Shown: piece after piece, positions 27,691-34,172 of the stretch
Layout: each line of letters starts with the position of its first letter
Position numbering within the stretch: the stretch's first letter is position 1
NCBI GenBank assembly: GCA_945889015.1
Contig: CAMDBL010000018.1
Span: forward strand, 1-34,172
Source: Devosia equisanguinis
GTDB lineage: Bacteria > Pseudomonadota > Alphaproteobacteria > Rhizobiales > Hyphomicrobiaceae
Reading direction: 5' to 3'
DNA length: 34,172 nt
Notes under the pieces: generated by a model
What the model saw: the letters and a program-made list of their open reading frames with translations, nothing else
Told to the model about the DNA's origin: nothing
Database searches by the model: none
Made by a program: the position numbers and the translations under genes

Positions 27691-28656
27691 TCAGCCCGGC
27701 TGCTGGATGGCGCTGAGCTGCCAGCCACGCGCTCCCGAGCCTGCGCGGCGGACGAAGGTCCACAGCTCAGCGACCTCGATCGGCCGATCCGAGCTTCCCG
27801 AGATCACCCGGCCAGTCCCACGCTCGACGGTGGTCTCGAGCAGCGAGTAGCGCATGGCCACCGTCGCGTACTCGTAACCCTCTTCACCCCAAGACTCCGA
27901 CAGGTCACCCTCAAGAAGCTTGGCATCGGACGTGAGGTTGTGCACGTTCTTGCGCTGGTTGGTCTCGATCTCGTCGGAGAAGTTGGCCACCATTTCCGGC
28001 GTCGCCATCGTGCGCAGGGCCTTCAAGTCCTCGCGGCCATAGGCGTCCTGGATCCCTGCGAGCAAGCCCTCGAAGGACGAATAGTCCTCTCCGGCCAGCG
28101 TCACGTCGCTCGTCGCGGGAACCACGGGCTGCGGCACGGGGGCACGGGCACCTATCGAGCCGACGGGGGAAGTCGCCTCCCGGTTCATCATTCCAGCTCT
28201 GTTGCCCGCAGCGGCCATGGCCGGCTGCTGGTTGCGGCTGCGGAAGAACGACATGGCGAGGTAGATGAGGCCACCGATGAGGGCCACCTGCAGCATCAGT
28301 CCGAGCATGCCGGCGAGGCCGCTGAGGCCACCGAAGAGGCCAGAGCCCGAGAGCAGTCCGAACAGGCCCGCGCCAAGCAGGCCACCCATCAGGAGCCCGC
28401 CGAAGCCAGATCCGAAGCGCGAGCCGGCCGGTGTCGCTGCTGCCGCACGGGGACCCTTTTGTGCCATACCGGTCGTGGGGGCCGCCGTGCGCGGAACGGT
28501 TGCCGTCGGGGGCGGAGCGCTGAACGACTTGGACCCGCGGCTGCCGAAGCTTCCGCCACCGCCAGGCCGGGCATCCGCCGACGCAATGCCCAACGCCAGG
28601 ACGCCCGCGGCCAGCAGGGCGAAGCGCATGGGCCTCAATTTCGACATCCACCTCAT
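27691..28656 (-). CDS. Tim44-like domain protein
   Basis: The 321-residue protein has an N-terminal signal or anchor (MRFALLAAGVLALGIASADA) and a Gly/Phe-rich linker (GGSFGSRGSKSFSAP). A membrane helix region follows (GLAGMLGLMLQVALIGGLIYLAMSFF), then a C-terminal Tim44-like domain: SSFEGLLAGIQDAYGREDLKALRTMATPEMVANFSDEI and a beta sheet ending VAELWTFVRRAGS and GWQLSAIQQ. Related alphaproteobacterial proteins are predicted to be inner-membrane proteins; a role in translocation, as for mitochondrial Tim44, is unproven. I chose ATG 28656 because GGAGGG precedes it by 10 bases; the frame is open to 28713 and an internal ATG lies at 28629. Confidence 0.85.
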   Translation of the reverse strand: MRWMSKLRPMRFALLAAGVLALGIASADARPGGGGSFGSRGSKSFSAPPPTATVPRTAAPTTGMAQKGPRAAAATPAGSRFGSGFGGLLMGGLLGAGLFGLLSGSGLFGGLSGLAGMLGLMLQVALIGGLIYLAMSFFRSRNQQPAMAAAGNRAGMMNREATSPVGSIGARAPVPQPVVPATSDVTLAGEDYSSFEGLLAGIQDAYGREDLKALRTMATPEMVANFSDEIETNQRKNVHNLTSDAKLLEGDLSESWGEEGYEYATVAMRYSLLETTVERGTGRVISGSSDRPIEVAELWTFVRRAGSGARGWQLSAIQQPG

Positions 28657-28895
28657 GAGACGAAGTCCCTCCAATTTGTTTTCTCGGCGCAGCGGACATA
28701 TGCCGGAACGCACCGTCAGCTCAATATAGGGGTCACCGGCCCATTCACCAGTCGTAGAAACCCCGATTCATTACTTTATCCTGGCGGAGAGTAGAGAAGC
28801 AGCGCCATTCCGGCGCAATTGTGCAAGCCGTAGCCGGTGTTCATCACCGACCTGACGGCCTGAGTCTGGACGGCGGAGCGACTGGAAGGGGCTGT

Positions 28896-28922
28896 GGCAT
28901 CGCCGTTCTCTTATGCGATGCC
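28896..28922 (-). terminator. hairpin just downstream of recQ (possible terminator)
   Basis: GGCATCGC (28896-28903) pairs with GCGATGCC (28915-28922) with an 11-base loop, 15 bases past the recQ stop on the minus strand. ACAGCCCC follows instead of a T-run, so it is not a canonical intrinsic terminator and may instead stabilise the mRNA 3' end. The rest of the ~280-base gap to the Tim44-like gene shows no gene. Confidence 0.35.
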
Positions 28923-28936
28923 CAGCATTGTTCCAG

Positions 28937-31069
28937 TCAAGCCAGCTCGGCCATCACGCACTTGAGGATGCCGTAGCCGAAGCGGCCGTCGAGGGCGGCG
29001 TGCGCAGGGCCGAGCTTGCCGCTGTCGAGCGTCTGGCAGCGGTCGAAGGCAGCATGGATCTCGTCGAGTTCGTCGGGATCGAGATCCAGGACGGCGGCGG
29101 CCTCGATCAGACCCGCCTCGATCGCTTCGGCAAAGTGGCCGTAGACCGTCTGCACATCAATGCCGCGCTCACTGGCGATCGCCTCGGCGTCTTTCTTATG
29201 CAGATGCAATGCAAGGGTCTGATTGACGGTCGCCGACAGCCGGTTCTCGAGTAGCGGGTGGCGCTTGAAGCTCGAGATGGTCGTCAGGAATGCTGCGCCG
29301 TAGCGCTTGATCTTGCTCGCGCCGAGGCCGGAGATGTCGGACAGCGCTGTCTCAGTCTGCGGCCGCTTGGCGGCGAGCTCGGCCAGCGTGCGGTCGTGGC
29401 AGATGACGTAGGGCGGCAGCTTGGCCTCGCCGGCGAGCTTCAGCCTGAGCGCTTTCAGGGCCCCGAACAGCGCCTGGTCGCCCATCGGCACCGTGGCGGA
29501 GGCCTTGCTCTCCTTTTTCGATTTCCCCTTGGCCGCGGCCTTGGTCGGCTTGCGCATACGGAAGGCCGTCTCCCCCCGCAGCAGGGGACGTGCGAGGTCG
29601 GTTAGCTGCAGGGTGCCGTAGCCCTCGTCGTCCGTCGTCAGGTAGCCCATGGCGATGAGCTGCCGGAACAGTGCCCGCCAGCCGTTGGCATCGAGCTCGG
29701 TGCCGAGCCCGAACACCTTGAGCTTGTCGTGGCCGAGACGTGCGGCGCGGTCGTCGGCCTTGCCGGTGAGGATGTCGACGAGATAGCCGACACCGAAGCG
29801 CTGCTCGGTGCGATAGACCGCCGACAGTGCCTTCTGCGCCGCCACCGCCGCCTCGATCGTCTCGGGCGGGCTGAGGCAGTTGTCGCAGTTACCGCACGGC
29901 TTGGCGCCGGTCTCGCCAAAATAGGCGAGCAGGGCCTGCCGCCGGCAGGTCGGCAGCTCGCACATCCCGATCAGGCTGTCGAGCTTGCCGCGCTGGACCG
30001 CCTTGTAGGCTTCGCCGCCCTCGCTCTGGGCGATCCATTGGCGCAGCTGGATCAGATCTTGCACGCCGTAGGACATCCAGGCATCGGCAGGCTCGCCATC
30101 GCGGCCGGCGCGGCCCGTCTCCTGGTAATAGGCTTCGATCGACTTGGGCAGGTTCAAGTGCGCGACGAAGCGCACGTCGGGTTTGTCGATGCCCATGCCG
30201 AAGGCAATGGTCGCGACCACGATCACCTTGTCGTCGGTGAGGAAACGGCGCAGTGCCGCAGCGCGGATGTCATTCGACAACCCGGCGTGATAGGCGAGCG
30301 CCACCCGCCCCTTGGCGGCCAGGAACGCGGCGGTCTCCTCGACCGACTTGCGCGACAGGCAGTAGACTATGCCGGCGTCGTCGGCGTGCTCGCTGTCGAT
30401 GAACTGCCAGAGCCGCTCGCGCGCGCTCATCGAGCCGGCTTCGGCGATGGTGTAGCGAATGTTCGGGCGGTCGAAGCTCGCCACGTACTGAGCCGCGTCC
30501 TCGAGCCGCAGTTCGGCGGCGATCTCGGCGCGCGTCTTCTCGTCGGCGGTCGCTGTCAGCGCGATCCGGGGTACGCTCGGGAAGCGCTCGGCGAGCACAC
30601 GGAGCTGGCGGTACTCCGGACGGAAGTCGTGCCCCCACTGCGAAACGCAGTGGGCCTCGTCGATGGCGAACAGCGCGATGTCTGCGCGCTCCAGCATCGA
30701 CAGCGTGCGGTCCTGGACAAGCCGCTCAGGGGCGACATAAAGAAGGTCGAGGTCGCCGTCACGGATCTGGCGCTCTACGGCATCCTGTCCCGCGCGATCG
30801 AGCGTCGAGTTGAGGAACGCGGCCTTGACGCCCAGCTCCCTCAGCGCGTCGACCTGATCCTGCATCAGCGCGATCAGCGGCGAGACCACGACGCCGGTGC
30901 CGTGGCGGACGAGGGCCGGGATCTGGTAGCAGAGCGACTTGCCGCCGCCGGTCGGCATGATCGCCAGTGCGTCGCGTCCCGACACGAGAGTCTCGATCAC
31001 CGCCGCCTGGTGCAGGCGAAAGCTCTTGTAGCCGAACACGGTTTCGAGGATGCGCTGCGCATCGTCCAT
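28937..31069 (-). CDS. recQ: ATP-dependent DNA helicase RecQ
   Basis: RecQ is a 3'-5' DNA helicase acting in recombination and replication-fork repair. The 710-residue protein has Walker [36 protein letters not shown] and the motif VI stretch [12 protein letters not shown]. The zinc-binding RecQ-Ct domain follows with four cysteines ([19 protein letters not shown]), then a winged helix. An HRDC domain is at [20 protein letters not shown]. An extra C-terminal helix-turn-helix segment ([26 protein letters not shown]) is seen in many RecQ proteins. The ATG at 31069 gives the usual N-terminus [14 protein letters not shown]; the frame upstream is Arg-rich and unlike RecQ. No good ribosome binding site is visible. 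Confidence 0.96.
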   Translation of the reverse strand: MDDAQRILETVFGYKSFRLHQAAVIETLVSGRDALAIMPTGGGKSLCYQIPALVRHGTGVVVSPLIALMQDQVDALRELGVKAAFLNSTLDRAGQDAVERQIRDGDLDLLYVAPERLVQDRTLSMLERADIALFAIDEAHCVSQWGHDFRPEYRQLRVLAERFPSVPRIALTATADEKTRAEIAAELRLEDAAQYVASFDRPNIRYTIAEAGSMSARERLWQFIDSEHADDAGIVYCLSRKSVEETAAFLAAKGRVALAYHAGLSNDIRAAALRRFLTDDKVIVVATIAFGMGIDKPDVRFVAHLNLPKSIEAYYQETGRAGRDGEPADAWMSYGVQDLIQLRQWIAQSEGGEAYKAVQRGKLDSLIGMCELPTCRRQALLAYFGETGAKPCGNCDNCLSPPETIEAAVAAQKALSAVYRTEQRFGVGYLVDILTGKADDRAARLGHDKLKVFGLGTELDANGWRALFRQLIAMGYLTTDDEGYGTLQLTDLARPLLRGETAFRMRKPTKAAAKGKSKKESKASATVPMGDQALFGALKALRLKLAGEAKLPPYVICHDRTLAELAAKRPQTETALSDISGLGASKIKRYGAAFLTTISSFKRHPLLENRLSATVNQTLALHLHKKDAEAIASERGIDVQTVYGHFAEAIEAGLIEAAAVLDLDPDELDEIHAAFDRCQTLDSGKLGPAHAALDGRFGYGILKCVMAELA

Positions 31070-31434
31070 CGTGGGCCCGGGCGTGAACTCGGGAACGTTT
31101 CGCTGTCGTCGGACGGCCACTGGCATAATCGGATGACGCTCGCGCTGCAAGGGACGTGAAACGCTAGAGCGATTCGATGCGGCCCGGCGCCTCGCCCGGG
31201 ACACAGTCCCCCGCTTTGGTTGTGCCCCGGCTCTGCTGGGGATCGCGGCGGGGTGCAATCCCCATGCGGCAGCCCTGCGATTGTCGCGGCCGCGACGCGT
31301 CGATATGGTTTGACGGGGGACGGCCGGTTGGACGCGTTCAGACGGGGTTCAGTCGCAGCTGTGCAATGTTCGGCAGGGTCGTGCGCTGTCGCGGACGCCA
31401 TTCGATGGCGGTGGAGATCGAGAGGGTGGGACGT
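31070..31434. other. divergent intergenic region between recQ and a small exported protein gene
   Basis: About 365 bases without a convincing gene. The open frames extending recQ upstream and the plus-strand frame from 31177 are Arg/Ser/Ala-rich and not gene-like. A perfect 14-base palindrome GTCGCGGCCGCGAC lies at 31283-31296, and the heptamer GACGGGG occurs twice nearby (about 31314 and 31341). Promoters for both divergent genes should be here; I cannot place them. Confidence 0.5.
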
Positions 31435-31725
31435 ATGCTCAAGTCGTCGAAGCTCGCAGCGCTTGCGGCTGTGCTCGCAGTCGCTGCCGCATGTAATCCG
31501 GCGCCGGCATCCGCCCAGGCCAATTGCCAGTGGTACGGCACCACGGCTTTGAAACAGCAGCAGGACAACGAGCGGATGAAGTGCGGCCTCAGCGGCCCAT
31601 CGTGGCATTCCGATCTCAAGATGCACGTGGCCTGGTGTGCGTCCGTGCCCCCCGAGCTGTGGCGCGAACAGGCCCGCCAGCGCGAACAGGCCCTTGCCGC
31701 CTGCGCGGCGAAGTTGGCGAAGTAG
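31435..31725 (+). CDS. small exported cysteine-containing hypothetical protein
   Basis: The 96-residue protein begins MLKSSKLAALAAVLAVAAAC, a signal sequence with likely cleavage at ASA-QA (residue ~28). The Cys20 context AAAC is a poor lipobox. The mature part, ANCQWYGTTALKQQQDNE, then MKCGLSGPSWHSDLKMHVAWC, has three well-spaced cysteines plus one near the end (AACAAKLAK), so two disulfides are possible. I believe similar short proteins occur in related rhizobial genomes, without known function. The ATG at 31435 follows GAGGG; the frame is open further upstream without gene-like content. Confidence 0.7.
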   Translation: MLKSSKLAALAAVLAVAAACNPAPASAQANCQWYGTTALKQQQDNERMKCGLSGPSWHSDLKMHVAWCASVPPELWREQARQREQALAACAAKLAK

Positions 31726-31880
31726 GGGCGGCGTACTCGCGCCTGCGTCGCTTCGCCTGTCCGCAGCCTACCGCCCGTCATCATTCGGACTGTCCGACGG
31801 AGTAGACGGATCGCTGAAATGCAGCGCAAGTCTCAGCGCAGCGCGGCACGTGCCGCAAATCGCGGGCAGAGGGGGATGTC

Positions 31881-32723
31881 ATGAAGCGCATCATCGGACT
31901 GTTGATCGTGGCAGCGCTCGGCTTCTACGTGGCTTGGCCGGCGTGGTCGGGCTATCAGCTCAAAGGCGCGCTCGACCGCAAGGACGTTGCGACCGTGGCC
32001 CGCAAAATCGATTTCCCCTCCGTTCGCCAGTCGCTGGAGCCGGTGGTGACGCGCGAGGTTGCCAGCGGCATGGACAGCTATCTCGGCGGTCTCGGGCCGC
32101 TCGCGGGCATGTTCGGACCGATGCTCAAGAAAGAATACGGGCCGAAGGTGGTGGAGGCGACCCTCGCCACGCTGCTGACGCCCGAGAACGTCGTCAAGCT
32201 TTATGCCGAGAAGGATGATGCCCGCGCGGCCGCGGAACGCATCGTCATGGAGGAATTGAACAGGCCGGGCGGCGTATTTTCAGGCCTGTTTGGCGGCGGC
32301 AAGAGCGGTGACAGCGGCGTCGGCAACGTGCTCGACAAGATGAAGGTGCCCGGCGGGTTCAGCGAGAGCCTGGGCGGCAAGCTCGGTGGCATCCTCGGCA
32401 ACGCAGGCGGTGGTGGAACTCCGGGTGGCGGGGCCGCGCTCGGTGGCGGACAGATGCCGGACATCAAGGCCGTGATCACCGCCATGATCGAGCAGGCGCG
32501 AGCGAAGCGCGCAGCCAAGATGTCGACCGAAGCAACAGCGCCGAAGGCCGGCTCGGGCGGCGGGTTCGGCGTCTCCAACATCAAGAAGTTCGGCTTCAAC
32601 GGCCCGCTGGCGATGGAGGTCGGGGTGGCCGCGAGCGGTGCATCGCCGAAGCCGGACCTCGTCGCCGAGCTGGCGTTCAAGGGTGCCGACTGGAAGCTGA
32701 CGCGGCTGGTGCCCGGGCAGTGA
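31881..32723 (+). CDS. DUF2939 domain-containing protein (second copy in window)
   Basis: The 280-residue protein starts with a membrane helix (MKRIIGLLIVAALGFYVAWPAW) and GYQLKGALDRKDVATVARKIDFPSVRQSLEPVV, the same opening pattern as the minus-strand DUF2939 gene near 18 kb. A middle segment with Gly-rich low complexity (residues ~150-200) follows. The end, FGFNGPLAMEVGV and ADWKLTRLVPG, is a beta region. It is probably anchored in the inner membrane and periplasmic; function unknown. The ATG is preceded by GAGGGGG. It shares strand with the gene before and the sirtuin after, but gaps of 122-155 bases make operon status uncertain. Confidence 0.85.
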   Translation: MKRIIGLLIVAALGFYVAWPAWSGYQLKGALDRKDVATVARKIDFPSVRQSLEPVVTREVASGMDSYLGGLGPLAGMFGPMLKKEYGPKVVEATLATLLTPENVVKLYAEKDDARAAAERIVMEELNRPGGVFSGLFGGGKSGDSGVGNVLDKMKVPGGFSESLGGKLGGILGNAGGGGTPGGGAALGGGQMPDIKAVITAMIEQARAKRAAKMSTEATAPKAGSGGGFGVSNIKKFGFNGPLAMEVGVAASGASPKPDLVAELAFKGADWKLTRLVPGQ

Positions 32724-32845
32724 TCGTCGAACGGAAGCTGAAAGTGCCACGCTGAAGGCCCGCATGGCCGAGCTCGAGCGCAGGACTTGAGGGATTGGCG
32801 GCCAGCCGCTAATCCTCGCGCTCGTTCAGCCGAGGGAGGTCCGTG

Positions 32846-33553
32846 ATGCCGCGCTACGACCGCATCGTCATCCTGACGGGCGCTGGACTATCGGCGGAAT
32901 CGGGCATCGCCACTTTCCGCGACAAGGACGGGATCTGGTCCCGCTACAACATCGAGGACGTCGCGACCCCGCAGGCCTACGCGCGCAATCCCGAGCGGGT
33001 ACTCGACTTCTACAACATGCGTCGGGAGGGGCTGGCGGGGAAGCAGCCCAACGCCGCGCACAAGGCACTGGCGCGTCTGGAGGCCGAGCACAAGGGCGAA
33101 GTGGTCGTCGTCACGCAGAACATCGACAACCTGCACGAGGCGGCCGGCACCAAGCGGATGATCCACATGCACGGCGAGCTGCTGTCGGCGTGGTGCCTCG
33201 CCTGCGGCACGCGCCAAGCCTGGCCGGCACCGATCACGCTCACGAGCACCTGTCCGCACTGCACCGGCGTCGGCCGCCTCAGGCCCGACATCGTCTGGTT
33301 CGGCGAGATGCCCTACCAGATGGAAGCGATCTACGAGCACTTGAGCGAGGCTGACTTGTTCGTCTCGATCGGCACCAGCGGCAACGTTTATCCCGCCGCC
33401 GGTTTCGTCGCCGAGGCGCGCCAGAACGGCGTCCACACGGTCGAGCTGAACCTCGAGCCCTCAGAGGGTGCGAGCCTGTTCCACGAGACCATTCATGGAC
33501 CCGCGACCCGGGTGGTGCCGGGCTTCGTCGATCGCATCCTGCGCGGTGAGTGA
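32846..33553 (+). CDS. cobB: NAD-dependent protein deacylase, sirtuin family (CobB type)
   Basis: CobB removes acetyl and other acyl groups from protein lysines, consuming NAD+ and releasing nicotinamide. The 235-residue protein has the NAD motif TGAGLSAESGIATFRDKDGIW, TQNIDNLHEAAG and the catalytic His109 in HMHGEL. The zinc cysteines are C117, C120, C136 and C139 (WCLACG, TCPHC), followed by RPDIVWFGEMP and SIGTSGNVYPAAGF. Tyr56-x-x-Arg59 (FYNMRR) matches the pair that lets CobB and SIRT5 accept succinyl- and malonyl-lysine, so desuccinylase activity is likely. The ATG at 32846 follows GGGAGG at 32834-32839; a GTG three bases earlier would add one residue. Confidence 0.95.
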   Translation: MPRYDRIVILTGAGLSAESGIATFRDKDGIWSRYNIEDVATPQAYARNPERVLDFYNMRREGLAGKQPNAAHKALARLEAEHKGEVVVVTQNIDNLHEAAGTKRMIHMHGELLSAWCLACGTRQAWPAPITLTSTCPHCTGVGRLRPDIVWFGEMPYQMEAIYEHLSEADLFVSIGTSGNVYPAAGFVAEARQNGVHTVELNLEPSEGASLFHETIHGPATRVVPGFVDRILRGE

Positions 33554-33619
33554 GGGAACGGCGGCGCGCGGTCCATGGTTTGTCTGCTGCGCATTCTCCA
33601 TCGCAGCAGAGGACGGCAC

Positions 33620-34172
33620 GTGCAGGATCTATCCCGGGTGAACGCGAGCGTGATCGAGACCGACGTCGCAGCCCGCCTCGACCGGCTGCCGTGGGGCCGG
33701 TTCCACACGCTCGTCGTGGCGGCGCTGGGCATCACATGGATCCTCGACGGGCTCGAGGTGACGCTGGTCGGCGCGGTGGCCGGCGCGTTGAAGGAGAGCC
33801 CGGTGCTCCAATTCAGCAACACCGACGTCGGGCTCGCCGGCAGCGCCTACATCGCTGGCGCCGTGCTGGTGGCCATTCTGTTCGGCTGGTTGACAGACCG
33901 GCTCGGCCGTAAAAAGCTATTCTTCATTACGCTCGCCGTCTACCTGCTGGCCACGGCCGCGACGGCTTTTACCTGGAATTTCTGGTCGTTCGTTTTTTGC
34001 CGGTTCCTCACCGGCGCAGGGATCGGTGGCGAGTACGTCGCCATCAACTCGACGATCCAGGAGCTGGTGCCAGCCCGTGTGCGCGGCTGGACCGACCTCG
34101 CCATCAACGGCAGCTTCTGGCTGGGTGCGGCACTGGGCGCCGCCGGCTCCATCCTGCTTCTCGATCCCCGGG
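33620..34172 (+). CDS. MFS transporter, sugar/metabolite-porter type (3' partial)
   Basis: The frame runs off the window after ~184 residues. It begins VQDLSRVNASVIETDVAARL, then LPWGRFHTLVVAALGITWILDGLEVTLVG, the first membrane helix with the charged DGLE seen in the aromatic-acid/sugar porter branch. The MFS signature loop GWLTDRLGRKKLF lies between helices 2 and 3, followed by CRFLTGAGIGGEYVAINSTIQELVPARVRG, the second family signature. About five helices are visible. The substrate is unknown. The GTG start at 33620 has GAGGA about 8 bases before it; a second in-frame GTG six codons on is possible. It follows the sirtuin by 66 bases. Confidence 0.9.
   Translation, partial: MQDLSRVNASVIETDVAARLDRLPWGRFHTLVVAALGITWILDGLEVTLVGAVAGALKESPVLQFSNTDVGLAGSAYIAGAVLVAILFGWLTDRLGRKKLFFITLAVYLLATAATAFTWNFWSFVFCRFLTGAGIGGEYVAINSTIQELVPARVRGWTDLAINGSFWLGAALGAAGSILLLDPR

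Noticed and set aside
29729-31159. 476-codon plus-strand open frame opposite recQ
   Set aside because: Composition is typical of an antisense shadow and the RecQ motifs on the minus strand are complete.
32724-32845. Possible gene remnant (coiled-coil-like tail ESATLKARMAELERRT) between DUF2939 and the sirtuin
   Set aside because: The frame is under 25 codons, has no start with ribosome binding site, and may be chance in GC-rich DNA.

Overview
The window is GC-rich, densely coding chromosomal DNA from an alphaproteobacterium, most likely Hyphomicrobiales or a Reyranella/Rhodospirillales-type relative; this placement is inference. Supporting signs are the LpxI-type lipid A pathway, the CckA cell-cycle kinase with a perfect CtrA-type box nearby, a DksA that kept only one of the four zinc-finger cysteines, an RlpA-DacA pair beside tRNA-Ser(UGA), a Tim44-like protein, and DUF2939/DUF2254/BKACE proteins. 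I see no insertion sequence, integrase, phage module, CRISPR array, toxin-antitoxin pair or recognisable defence system. The content is mostly core genome.

Layout. 1-2024: end of a lipid A operon (lpxI with a degenerate second copy of its C-terminal domain, then lpxB). 2080-5093: a luciferase-like flavin oxidoreductase facing an acyl-CoA-dehydrogenase-fold protein, then a peroxiredoxin-fold protein with no cysteine and a possible 14-residue leader peptide. 5117-7329: dksA (minus), a 630-base gap with four stem-loops and an intrinsic terminator, then a stand-alone MetE catalytic-domain protein. 7365-11006: a CtrA-type box, a small secreted protein, a FliO-like membrane protein and cckA. 11050-13993: tRNA-Ser, rlpA, a D,D-carboxypeptidase and arfB. 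14102-17743: dnaE with a short in-frame insertion that looks like a palindromic repeat. 17752-20854: a DUF2939 protein and the potassium transporter kup, preceded by a possible 57-codon CxxC mini-gene. 20855-25689: a HI0933-like flavoprotein with glyoxalase I, a small helical protein, a DUF2254 membrane protein, a GFA-family protein and a BKACE enzyme. 25836-28656: a large low-complexity exported protein and a Tim44-like protein separated by a clear terminator. 28937-34172: recQ, a small cysteine-containing exported protein, a second DUF2939 protein, a CobB-type sirtuin and the start of an MFS transporter that runs off the window.

How genes work together. LpxI and LpxB catalyse consecutive steps of lipid A synthesis. 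RlpA and the D,D-carboxypeptidase both act on septal peptidoglycan. CckA is the kinase at the head of the CckA-ChpT-CtrA phosphorelay, and the only full TTAA-N7-TTAA box I noticed lies about 1.1 kb upstream of it. GloA and the flavoprotein are spaced like an operon. The best leads for new biology are modest: the cysteine-free peroxiredoxin homologue, the LpxI domain duplication, the structured RNA before the MetE-like gene, and the mini-gene and inverted repeats before kup.
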